Both the position numbers and the translations under genes were made by a program. Of a stretch of 14,820 nt of DNA, positions 7,488 through 13,962 are shown one piece after another. Source of the stretch: Phycisphaerae bacterium (GTDB taxonomy: Bacteria > Planctomycetota > Phycisphaerae > JAAYCJ01); contig JAAZAW010000071.1 in the NCBI GenBank assembly GCA_012514125.1, positions 1 to 14,820 of the forward strand. Reading direction: 5' to 3'. The notes beneath the pieces were generated by a model. It worked only from the letters and a program-made list of their open reading frames with translations. It made no database searches and was not told the origin of the DNA. The stretch's first letter is position 1; every line of letters starts with the position of its first letter.

Positions 7488-7731
7488 ATTACAAAATACA
7501 AAAAATGAAATTACATCCAAATAACACAATTGTGTAATTATTGGAATGAATTTACGCTTTTGTGTAAATTAAGAATAAACCCAACTCCTTTTCCTTAAAA
7601 CAAGAAAAACGTAAATCGGAATACGGCGGTGGGGCTGCATGATGATTTAAAGTGTAGATATATTAAATGTGATCAAGTTGAGTGTTTTTCAATAATTCCG
7701 GAGAATATGGTAAAATAGTTGGTCTTTAAGC
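7488..7731. other. AT-rich gap with small palindromes
   Basis: There is no gene here. This is the AT-rich space between divergent tRNA-Leu and rpmE. It contains a perfect 12-bp palindrome ACACAATTGTGT (7524-7535), an inverted repeat AATTTAC/GTAAATT (7549-7555 and 7564-7570), and the octamer TTGTGTAA at both 7530 and 7560. These might bind a regulator of either flanking unit. Nothing else stands out. Confidence 0.4.
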
Positions 7732-7760
7732 TTGAAACCTATTGGTTGGAACGCTAAAAT
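7732..7760 (+). promoter_or_regulatory. Sigma-70-like promoter for rpmE
   Basis: TTGAAA (7732-7737), a 17-base spacer and TAAAAT (7755-7760) match the sigma-70 consensus at 5/6 each. The predicted start near 7767 gives a 5' leader of about 58 bases before the rpmE ATG. Confidence 0.65.
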
Positions 7761-7824
7761 TACTCATTTCAGGCAGAAAATTTAGAGATTCACTGAATAT
7801 TTATATCGATTGGGAAACAGGACA

Positions 7825-8064
7825 ATGAAAGAGAACATTCATCCAAAGTATGTGGAATCGACGGTTACCTGCGGGTGTGGCAATACGTTTAAGACCCGCT
7901 CGACGTTGAAAGAAATTCGCGTGGAAATTTGTGCGGAGTGCCATCCGTTCTATACCGGCAAACAAAAGTTTGTCGATACAGCCGGCCGAGTTGAGAAGTT
8001 CCAGAAGAAATATAACTGGGAGAAACTTCGAGCCGATAAACAAGCCGCTGAAAAACAGGGTTAG
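7825..8064 (+). CDS. rpmE: 50S ribosomal protein L31, zinc-ribbon (C+) form
   Basis: L31 binds the large subunit and bridges the ribosomal subunits. The 79-residue protein begins MKENIHPKYV, as bacterial L31 does. It carries CGC (Cys16, Cys18) and CAEC (Cys36, Cys39), the four ligands of the zinc form, plus the conserved HPFYTGKQKFVDTAGRVEKF segment (40-59). The length is normal, with a short charged tail. The ATG at 7825 follows an ACAGGACA site; a TTG 15 bases earlier is in frame but has no site. A good promoter lies at 7732-7760 and a terminator at 8082-8133, so it can be an independent unit ahead of prfA. The rpmE-prfA order is common in bacteria. Confidence 0.95.
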   Translation: MKENIHPKYVESTVTCGCGNTFKTRSTLKEIRVEICAECHPFYTGKQKFVDTAGRVEKFQKKYNWEKLRADKQAAEKQG

Positions 8065-8081
8065 GTTCGCTTATAAAAACC

Positions 8082-8133
8082 AAATCGCCGACCGCGTGGA
8101 ATGACTTTACGTTATCACGGTCGGCGATTTTTT
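8082..8133 (+). terminator. Rho-independent terminator after rpmE
   Basis: The perfect 13-bp stem AAATCGCCGACCG (8082-8094) / CGGTCGGCGATTT (8118-8130) is followed by more T residues (six T in total, then ATT). It starts 18 bases after the rpmE stop. The loop is 23 bases. It would limit read-through into prfA. Confidence 0.85.
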
Positions 8134-8244
8134 ATTGACCATCGGATGCGAAGGTGCTCAGGCGGACTCGCAACAACCTTTCAGGATGACTCGAATCAAA
8201 GACGAATTGAAACAAATTGGATGACTCAGATAAGGGATTGATTT

Positions 8245-9348
8245 ATGGCGGATATGTCGGAATTAGAACAGCGACTTCTGGCGAAGCTTGGCGAACTGGA
8301 TCGCCGATTTCAGGAGATCGAATTACAGATGAACGATCCGGCCATTGCGTCGGTATCGCACAAAATAGTCGAACTGGGCAAGGAACACGGCAAGCTTGCT
8401 CCGATGGTCGAGCTTAATCGGCGGATTCTTTCGATCAATTCGCAGATCGAAGAATCACGGGCGATCTATGAGGATACGACGCAGGAGAGCGAACTTCGCG
8501 ATATGGCTTGGGAAGAACTAAAATCGCTCGAGGACCAGCGGGTAAAGGCTTTCGAGGACCTCAAATCTGAACTGGTCACTTCAGACGATAATGTCATCAG
8601 CAGCGTGATCCTTGAAATCCGCGCAGGCACGGGCGGAGACGAGGCGGCGATTTTTGCCGGCGATTTGATGAATATGTACACACACTATGCCGAAAAGCTC
8701 GGTTTTAAAATTGAAGTCATGGACGCCTCACCGACCGATATGGGCGGCTATCGGGAAGCGTTGCTCAATATCAAAGGTCCGGGCGTCTTTACCGTGTTTG
8801 GATACGAAGCGGGGGGGCATCGGGTCCAGCGTGTGCCCAAAACGGAGACGCAGGGACGCATTCATACCTCCGCTGCGACGGTGGCGGTGATGCCCGAACC
8901 CGAAGAAGTCGAAATCAATATCAAGCCCGATGAAGTCATTGAAAGCGTCTCGTGTGCAGGCGGACCGGGCGGGCAGAATGTCAACAAAGTCGCTTCCGCC
9001 ATTCGCCTGGAGCACGTGCCGACCGGTATCGTCGTTTCGATGCGGGATGAACGATCTCAGCACAAAAATCGAGCCAAGGCCTGGCGTATTTTGCGTTCTC
9101 GCGTGTTTGAACATTATCAGTCGCAGAAAAAGGCCGAACGCGATCAGAAACGTCATTCCATGATTGGTACGGGAGATCGATCCCAGCGCATCCGCACGTA
9201 TAATTATCCGCAAAACCGAATCACCGATCATCGCATCAACCTGGATTTATATTGTCTGGATCGGGTGATGATGGGCGAAATGGACGAACTGATCGCGGCG
9301 ATTCAAACCTTCGACCGCGAGCAACGACTCAAGAATCTGCAACTGTAA
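8245..9348 (+). CDS. prfA: Peptide chain release factor 1
   Basis: RF1 reads UAA and UAG stop codons and triggers peptide release in the ribosome. The 367-residue protein has the N-terminal coiled-coil domain (about 1-110), then RAGTGGDEAAIFAGDL (126-141). The stop-recognition PxT tripeptide is Pro-Lys-Thr (198-200) within HRVQRVPKTETQGRIHTS, which marks RF1 rather than RF2. The catalytic GGQ is at 242-244, followed by the conserved RDERSQHKNRAKA and RIRTYNYPQNRITDHR. No internal frameshift is present, consistent with RF1. The ATG at 8245 has AAGGGA seven bases upstream. Its stop codon faces that of the ABC permease with two bases between, so the two convergent genes must have overlapping transcript ends. 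No terminator is seen. The GGQ methylase gene prmC is not next to it here. Confidence 0.96.
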   Translation: MADMSELEQRLLAKLGELDRRFQEIELQMNDPAIASVSHKIVELGKEHGKLAPMVELNRRILSINSQIEESRAIYEDTTQESELRDMAWEELKSLEDQRVKAFEDLKSELVTSDDNVISSVILEIRAGTGGDEAAIFAGDLMNMYTHYAEKLGFKIEVMDASPTDMGGYREALLNIKGPGVFTVFGYEAGGHRVQRVPKTETQGRIHTSAATVAVMPEPEEVEINIKPDEVIESVSCAGGPGGQNVNKVASAIRLEHVPTGIVVSMRDERSQHKNRAKAWRILRSRVFEHYQSQKKAERDQKRHSMIGTGDRSQRIRTYNYPQNRITDHRINLDLYCLDRVMMGEMDELIAAIQTFDREQRLKNLQL

Positions 9349-9350
9349 AA

Positions 9351-10166
9351 TCACCGATTGCCGATTCGACGAGCGATCGCTGCCAGGGCGACTATCAACG
9401 ATGAAAGCAGAACGATCACCGCTCCGGTAGGCAGGTCGGTAAGTCCCGAAATAATGAACCCGCCCAGTCCGCTTATCGCGCCAAAAGCCGCGGAGCAGAT
9501 CAGAATTTTTTTTCCGCCGCGAACGATCTGAAACGCCGCAATCGCAGGATTGGTCATCAAACTGTAGATCATCAACCCGCCGACGGTCTGAAAGTTCACC
9601 GTCAGTGCCAGCGACACCAGAAAAAGAAATAACGTCCACACCACCGCCACATGAATTCCGGCGAGGGTCGCATGAAGCCTCGAGAACATCAGCGCCTGCA
9701 TTTCTTTATAGAACAGGACGACGAAGATCAAAATCGCCGCCGTTACCATGGCCATGATTTTGAGTTCATACCATCGGCAAAAAAGCAAACTGCCCCAGAG
9801 CAATTGCCGCACGTCATGGTCGCTTTTACCCAGCACGCTGAACATGCCGAGTCCTAAAAATGCCAATCCCATCGACAGCGAAAACAAGATACCGACCAGC
9901 AGATTGGAATCGCCCTCCATGCGGTTTTGATCGAGCAGTCCCAGCAGCAGGGCGGTCGCTAACGCAAAAATCAGCGCAGGGATAAACAGCATCTGTCCGG
10001 TCAATCCCAGGAGTGATCCGAGCACCGCTCCGGCCAGCGCCGCATGCGAAACGCACACACCCAGAAACGGAATTCGCATCCCGACGATATACGATCCGAC
10101 AAGGCCGGTCGAACCTCCTGCCACCAGGCCGCAGAGCATTACCGGACACCAGAAACTCCATTCCAT
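9351..10166 (-). CDS. Metal-type ABC transporter permease (ZnuB/ABC-3 family)
   Basis: This 271-residue inner-membrane protein has about seven to eight hydrophobic spans and the ABC-3 permease hallmark VSHAALAGAVLG (39-50). The late conserved segment GGLMIYSLMTNPAIAAFQI is where family members usually have an LLxxPAAxA pattern. It should form the channel for Zn2+, Mn2+ or a related cation. I start at 10166 because AAAAGGG lies seven bases upstream; a TTG at 10172 is too close to that site. It follows the ATPase gene by 23 bases and is the last gene of the minus-strand run. Metal identity is not evident from the sequence. Confidence 0.88.
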   Translation of the reverse strand: MEWSFWCPVMLCGLVAGGSTGLVGSYIVGMRIPFLGVCVSHAALAGAVLGSLLGLTGQMLFIPALIFALATALLLGLLDQNRMEGDSNLLVGILFSLSMGLAFLGLGMFSVLGKSDHDVRQLLWGSLLFCRWYELKIMAMVTAAILIFVVLFYKEMQALMFSRLHATLAGIHVAVVWTLFLFLVSLALTVNFQTVGGLMIYSLMTNPAIAAFQIVRGGKKILICSAAFGAISGLGGFIISGLTDLPTGAVIVLLSSLIVALAAIARRIGNR

Positions 10167-10189
10167 GAGCAAACCCTTTTCGAACGAGA

Positions 10190-11020
10190 TTATAACGATT
10201 TTTTCACCGTCGAGCCGGTCGGTGTGTTTTCCAGAATTCGAGGTACCAGCATAAACCGATTATGGCGTGCCAGAAGCGTCACATTGTTTCCGTAAAACGT
10301 TTTGACATGCTCCGCTGTCAACACGATTTGCGAAGGTCCATCGGCGATGATTGAACCCTGATGCAGCAGCACGATTCTTCGACAGCACGCCGGGATGATT
10401 TCCACTTCATGCGAGACCAGTAAAATTGTCAATCCGGTCTGGCGATAAAGCTCATCGAGCAATTCGACGAGTTGCTCGCGCGTTTGCAGGTCCATGTGAC
10501 TGGCCGGCTCATCCAGCAGCAAGAGTTCAGGCTGTTGAACCATCGCCTTGGCCAGCAGCACCCGACGCATCTCGCCGCCCGAGAGTTCGCCATAAGGCCG
10601 ATCCGCAAGATGTGAAATTTTCAGGAAATCAAGCCAGTGATCCACTTTTTTCCGATCGTCCCGACCCAGGCGACGAAACAATCCCTTCCTGCCGGTTTGT
10701 CCGATCGCGACAATTTCCCGAACCGTTAAGGGCATTTCGCATTTCCCCGCCAGTTCCTGAGGAATATATCCGATCCGCACACGAAGCCGATCTTTCGACC
10801 ATCGGCTTAAATTTTGAATCGGTGTATCGAGAATTTCCAGCGTATCGGCGCGGGCGCTGCGCATCCCGCACAGAATTTTAAACAACGTCGATTTCCCCGC
10901 TCCGTTAGGCCCGAGAATCGCCAGCACTTCCCCTCGCCGAACGTCAAATCGATCGATCGTCAACAGCGTCTTGCCGCGATGCAGGCAACAGAGATTTTCA
11001 ATCCGGATGATCGGCTCCAT
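10190..11020 (-). CDS. Metal-type ABC transporter ATP-binding protein (ZnuC-like)
   Basis: This cytoplasmic ATPase of the importer has 276 residues. All motifs are intact: Walker A GPNGAGKST (37-45), Q-loop Gln88 in IPQE, signature LSGGEMRR (146-153), Walker B LLLLDEP (166-172) with catalytic Glu171, and switch His204 (VSHE). A tail of about 40 residues lies beyond the core. It contains no Cys/His cluster of the kind that would suggest metal sensing. The start ATG at 11020 has GGAG ten bases upstream and lies four bases after the stop of the binding-protein gene. The permease follows 23 bases later. This order (binding protein, ATPase, permease) is usual for zinc/manganese importers. Confidence 0.9.
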   Translation of the reverse strand: MEPIIRIENLCCLHRGKTLLTIDRFDVRRGEVLAILGPNGAGKSTLFKILCGMRSARADTLEILDTPIQNLSRWSKDRLRVRIGYIPQELAGKCEMPLTVREIVAIGQTGRKGLFRRLGRDDRKKVDHWLDFLKISHLADRPYGELSGGEMRRVLLAKAMVQQPELLLLDEPASHMDLQTREQLVELLDELYRQTGLTILLVSHEVEIIPACCRRIVLLHQGSIIADGPSQIVLTAEHVKTFYGNNVTLLARHNRFMLVPRILENTPTGSTVKKSL

Positions 11021-11024
11021 CGCG

Positions 11025-11864
11025 TTATTTCTCCATCAGCCTGCGCAGGTTTTCGCGAATCAACGCGTCAAACGCTTCCGCCGATGTTTCATCAGGAAAA
11101 TTATCCAGCACGACAACGCGCGCTTTGAGATACGACGCCAGAACATCCGCCATCTTTCGACCTTCAGGGGCGTTGGCGACAATTAACGAAACCTTTTTTT
11201 CACGGGCATCCGCGACAATCCGGTCAATTCGCCTGATCGACATGTTTTCTTCGTTTGTGAAAGTATCGAGCACGTCAAATCCGAGAAATCGGCAAAAATC
11301 CGCCTGATGCGGACTTGCCAGGATCGGTTTTTGAACCATTTTTGACGCAGCCATCTGCGTGCGAACTTCGTTCGTCAGACGTGAAATCCGTCCGCGAATT
11401 TCATCGAGCCGCTGCGCTATTTTATCCTCAGGCGAATACCCCGTATCGATCAAAATTCGGGCGGCTTGCTCGCATGCACTTAAATAAGTGTCGGGTTTGC
11501 AAAGCCCTCCGGTCACGCGGATCGATTTGATTGTCGGTCCGGAGTCTGCCGATGCGAAAAGTTTTTCGTCAAGTCCTGCCTGAAAATCAAATCGGACAAA
11601 AACTTTGCTTTTTTGAGCCGACTGGATTTGTCCTGGGCGAATGTCCATGTGCCCAGGACACATTCCCGCCCCAGCCAGTGAAAGCATTGTGGAAATTTGA
11701 TTACCGGCTCCGAGCAGATCATTCATCGTTGCCTGAAGATATGGCGAACTGGTGCAGATCACCGCAGAAGGGGATGTCGCCTCCGTCGGCGAATTCTGAC
11801 AGCCGGCAAGACTCAACCCCACCAGGACGTTGATCCATACGAAAAATAAGTTACGGCAGCGCAA
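11025..11864 (-). CDS. ABC metal substrate-binding lipoprotein, divergent ZnuA-like
   Basis: This is the extracytoplasmic binding protein of the importer. I start at a TTG (11864): AAGGAG lies six bases upstream, and the resulting 279-residue protein has a lipoprotein signal ending in LAGC with Cys22 as the lipid anchor. Longer ATG-started readings would place about 40 non-signal residues ahead of it. The body fits cluster A-I (ZnuA/TroA) binding proteins: SPYLQATMNDLLG, then CPGHMDIRP (69-77, His72 in the first-ligand position), a long helical linker, ASPHQADFCRFLGFDVL (183-199, His186), and LIVANAPEGRKMADVLA near the end. The usual DPHxW middle site reads LCKPDTY (121-127) and lacks His, and no His-rich loop exists. 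Extra Cys at 37, 69, 122, 131 and 191 might take part. The assignment is from pattern and context, and the metal is unknown. The start overlaps the pseudopilin stop by 14 bases. Confidence 0.8.
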   Translation of the reverse strand: MRCRNLFFVWINVLVGLSLAGCQNSPTEATSPSAVICTSSPYLQATMNDLLGAGNQISTMLSLAGAGMCPGHMDIRPGQIQSAQKSKVFVRFDFQAGLDEKLFASADSGPTIKSIRVTGGLCKPDTYLSACEQAARILIDTGYSPEDKIAQRLDEIRGRISRLTNEVRTQMAASKMVQKPILASPHQADFCRFLGFDVLDTFTNEENMSIRRIDRIVADAREKKVSLIVANAPEGRKMADVLASYLKARVVVLDNFPDETSAEAFDALIRENLRRLMEK

Positions 11865-12537
11865 GGGTATCTCCTTCTCGTGTGCGAATTCGTGGAATGA
11901 CACCTTTGCTTCCTGTGCCCTGATACCAAGACGAACGGGGGATTGGGGCATGCGTAGCCAGATCATGGTTTTCGTCAAAGCGAGGTCCCAGGCTCCAGAT
12001 CACCCACTTTACCGGCGATGGAATGACCTGACCCGCCGCATCTCTGGGTATGTGAAAGTTGTCGTAATTGTTTCCTGTCAGAGTGAACGGGGCGGCATCA
12101 AACGGGTCATTGGGGAAATTGTCGGGAATCCACAGGGACACATAATCAACGGCGTAATTAAGGAAACCACGCCCCGGAGCCTTGTATTTGTAAGTATGCC
12201 CGGGATTGAAAATGTCAATCATGGCACTTGAAATCTTACCGTCGGCAGAACCTTTGTGAATCCAGTTGTGTCTGGTGAGTTCCACCGGCAAATCGCACCA
12301 TTGGTCTTTCTTATCCACCTCGCAATAGGTTCGGCCGGGGGGAACTTTGTCGTTGTTTTCCATGCTGTATGCGTCGAGAGCATCGCCGATGAGTTTTAGC
12401 TCTGCCGACGCCCGAACGATCATTGCCCGCTCACGTGCCGCCGATAATGCCGGAAACAATATTGCGATCAGCAGCCCGATAATCGCCACGACCGTCAGTA
12501 GTTCAATTAATGTAAAACTATTTCGTTTCATTTGCAT
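11851..12537 (-). CDS. Type II secretion / type IV pilin-like pseudopilin
   Basis: This 228-residue protein has an N-terminal class III (prepilin) signal: short basic leader MQMKRNS, then FTLIELLTVVAIIGLL, a hydrophobic helix with Glu at +5 of the mature form. Cleavage is expected before Phe, with Ser rather than Gly at -1. ALSAARERA follows the helix, as is typical of planctomycete pseudopilins. The remainder is a globular domain with one Cys pair (CEVDKKDQWC) and a WSLGPRFDENHD segment resembling the late SLGPDG motif of the family. It would be processed by a prepilin peptidase and sit in the inner membrane or a pseudopilus. No secretion ATPase or peptidase is in the window. The start may be 12537 or 12531; neither has a good ribosome site, and a small hairpin (12542-12555) lies just upstream. 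The stop overlaps the binding-protein start. Confidence 0.85.
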   Translation of the reverse strand: MQMKRNSFTLIELLTVVAIIGLLIAILFPALSAARERAMIVRASAELKLIGDALDAYSMENNDKVPPGRTYCEVDKKDQWCDLPVELTRHNWIHKGSADGKISSAMIDIFNPGHTYKYKAPGRGFLNYAVDYVSLWIPDNFPNDPFDAAPFTLTGNNYDNFHIPRDAAGQVIPSPVKWVIWSLGPRFDENHDLATHAPIPRSSWYQGTGSKGVIPRIRTREGDTLALP

Positions 12538-12541
12538 AGAA

Positions 12542-12555
12542 TGCGTTTTGACGCA
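12542..12555 (-). other. Small hairpin in front of the pseudopilin start
   Basis: TGCGT (12542-12546) and ACGCA (12551-12555) pair around TTTG, four bases upstream of the ATG at 12537. It covers the place of a ribosome site, so translation may depend on coupling to the upstream gene. This is inference. Confidence 0.4.
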
Positions 12556-12590
12556 CCATCTTGTGTAGGATGGGCTTTGCCCACCATCTT
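12554..12590. repeat. Short hairpin element flanked by 9-bp direct repeats
   Basis: CACCATCTT occurs at 12554-12562 and again at 12582-12590. Between and overlapping them, GG(A)TGGGC (12568-12575) pairs with GCCCACC (12579-12585) across TTT, with one bulged A. The GTAGGATGGGCTTTGCCCACC core resembles, from memory, a widely scattered GTAGGGTGGGC…GCCCACC repeat of environmental bacteria. It lies just beyond the stop of the secreted dockerin-like protein gene. Confidence 0.6.
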
Positions 12591-12591
12591 T

Positions 12592-13869
12592 TTATTCCTC
12601 TAGCTTCATCAGCATCAGCCCCATCATCCCCAGCATCAAGATCAATGGCAGTCCCAATCCGCTGCAAATTGCATCGGCGGTTGTCTCTTCGGAGGTGTTA
12701 TCGGATTCCGATTGTGCGACAAACACCTTCGCATAATCTGCGCTGTAACTCGATTCGGCACCATAATTTGCCGCCAATATGCCCAGGTCGCCCACATTCA
12801 CCACACCGTCGCCGTTGAAATCGCCATAAGATCGCCATAAAGGTGAATCGACGCCTTCTACCTTAAGATTACGCCCGTAATTGGCTGCCAGGATGCCCAG
12901 ATCGCCGACGTTTACCATCCGGTCGCCGTTGGCATCGCCGCGAACCGGTGGTTCGATACCCAGAATCGTCTGGCCGCCATTATAGCCGGTCACCCACAGA
13001 CGATACCCATCGACATAACCATATTCCTGATCGAAAATTCCAATGACATCAAACGTGGAATTTAAATTATTTGTATTGAATGTCTCGCCAAGTCCCAGTT
13101 TAAGACGAAGTGTTCGTCCGGTGTCATCACCGATATAAACGCTGTCCGAATCAGGTGCGAAAGTACCCGATACAATGTGAACGCTGTTGATTCGAACGAG
13201 TCGGCTCTGGTAATATTCGCAGCCGATATTCCGTGTTCCATCAAAAATTTCCTTGTCCTCGCTGTCCTTGATATCCGCGAGTGTAATGACTTCCGCCTCC
13301 GGCAGACCAGGCGTCTGCTCAAGCCATTCCACTGTGAAATCGGTGTCAATATCAGGATGTTTTTTATGCCGTTCATTGATGTTGGATTTGCCGTTGTATT
13401 GAAGAGCAAAACCGGTGACGCGTACCAGATCGCCCTGACGAATCTGATGACCGTTGGAAAAATTAATACGATTGAGTTCGGCGACCCACTCTTCATTGGT
13501 ATAGCGGCCGACGCCCCCGCTTGGCGGACGATTCTCATAATTTTGTCCGATCCAAACCGCCGTTCCGGCATGATCGCCGTCGAGTCCCTGAACATAGATC
13601 TGCCATTGTCCCCCGATGTCTCCCGGGATCATATTATAGTTGGCTTGTGTATCGAGTATATCTTCAGGATTGTTTAAAACGATTCCGGTAATGACGACTT
13701 TATTGTTCGAGTCGCCGAAGTCCGCTCCGACTTTCCAATATTTTGAATAGCCCGCCAGAGTACCGTCACTATACACCGCCTGAAGTTCCCAGTGCGTCTC
13801 TGCGTGTATAGAAAATGGAAACACGATCATTCCCAACGCCAGAATTTGTATGGTACTTCCAATTTTCAT
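12592..13869 (-). CDS. Secreted OB-like/dockerin-repeat protein with C-terminal membrane anchor
   Basis: This 425-residue exported protein has a Sec signal peptide at 1-23 (cleavage near IHA-ET). Residues about 55-160 (VVITGIVLN, WQIYVQG, GTAVWIG, GDLVRVTGF) and about 190-295 (RLVRINSVHIVSG, VYIGDDTGRTLRLKL, TFDVIGIF) look like two OB-like beta-barrel domains of the kind attached to secreted nucleases; this is inference from strand pattern. Two dockerin-like calcium loops follow: GDANGDRMVNVGDLGILAAN (311-330) and GDFNGDGVVNVGDLGILAAN (349-368). Then come a Ser/Thr/Glu-rich linker, Cys402, and a hydrophobic helix (404-421) ending KLEE, suggesting a surface-retention signal. AAAGGAG lies eight bases before the ATG at 13869. 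It is the first gene of the minus-strand run. The molecular function is unknown. No catalytic domain or cohesin is visible in the window. Confidence 0.8.
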   Translation of the reverse strand: MKIGSTIQILALGMIVFPFSIHAETHWELQAVYSDGTLAGYSKYWKVGADFGDSNNKVVITGIVLNNPEDILDTQANYNMIPGDIGGQWQIYVQGLDGDHAGTAVWIGQNYENRPPSGGVGRYTNEEWVAELNRINFSNGHQIRQGDLVRVTGFALQYNGKSNINERHKKHPDIDTDFTVEWLEQTPGLPEAEVITLADIKDSEDKEIFDGTRNIGCEYYQSRLVRINSVHIVSGTFAPDSDSVYIGDDTGRTLRLKLGLGETFNTNNLNSTFDVIGIFDQEYGYVDGYRLWVTGYNGGQTILGIEPPVRGDANGDRMVNVGDLGILAANYGRNLKVEGVDSPLWRSYGDFNGDGVVNVGDLGILAANYGAESSYSADYAKVFVAQSESDNTSEETTADAICSGLGLPLILMLGMMGLMLMKLEE

Positions 13870-13901
13870 CTTGTATACTCCTTTACCGTGGTGTATATAA
13901 A

Positions 13902-13931
13902 AATCGTGTTACGAAATATATAATCGTGTTA
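13902..13931. promoter_or_regulatory. Paired direct repeat in divergent promoter region (candidate operator)
   Basis: The decamer AATCGTGTTA occurs at 13902-13911 and 13922-13931, exactly 20 bases apart (about two helical turns), both flanked by AT-rich bases. It lies in the 93-base gap between the secreted dockerin-like protein gene and the methyltransferase. A perfect TATAAT (13919-13924) on the plus strand touches the second copy. The arrangement suits a regulator binding on one DNA face, but the regulator is unknown. Confidence 0.4.
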
Positions 13932-13962
13932 TCATAATATTCTTGCAGAGTCAACCTTAAAA

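Noticed and set aside
11865..11978. Longer ATG-started form of the binding protein (317 residues)
   Set aside because: It would lie inside the pseudopilin gene and put about 40 polar residues ahead of a perfect lipoprotein signal; the TTG has the better ribosome site.
12592..12675. Standard PEP-CTERM sorting signal
   Set aside because: No Pro-Glu-Pro motif precedes the helix and the end is acidic rather than basic.
13889..13942. Zur or Fur box controlling the metal importer
   Set aside because: The region is AT-rich and contains a direct repeat, but I see no palindrome close to a known Zur or Fur consensus, so no regulator is named.
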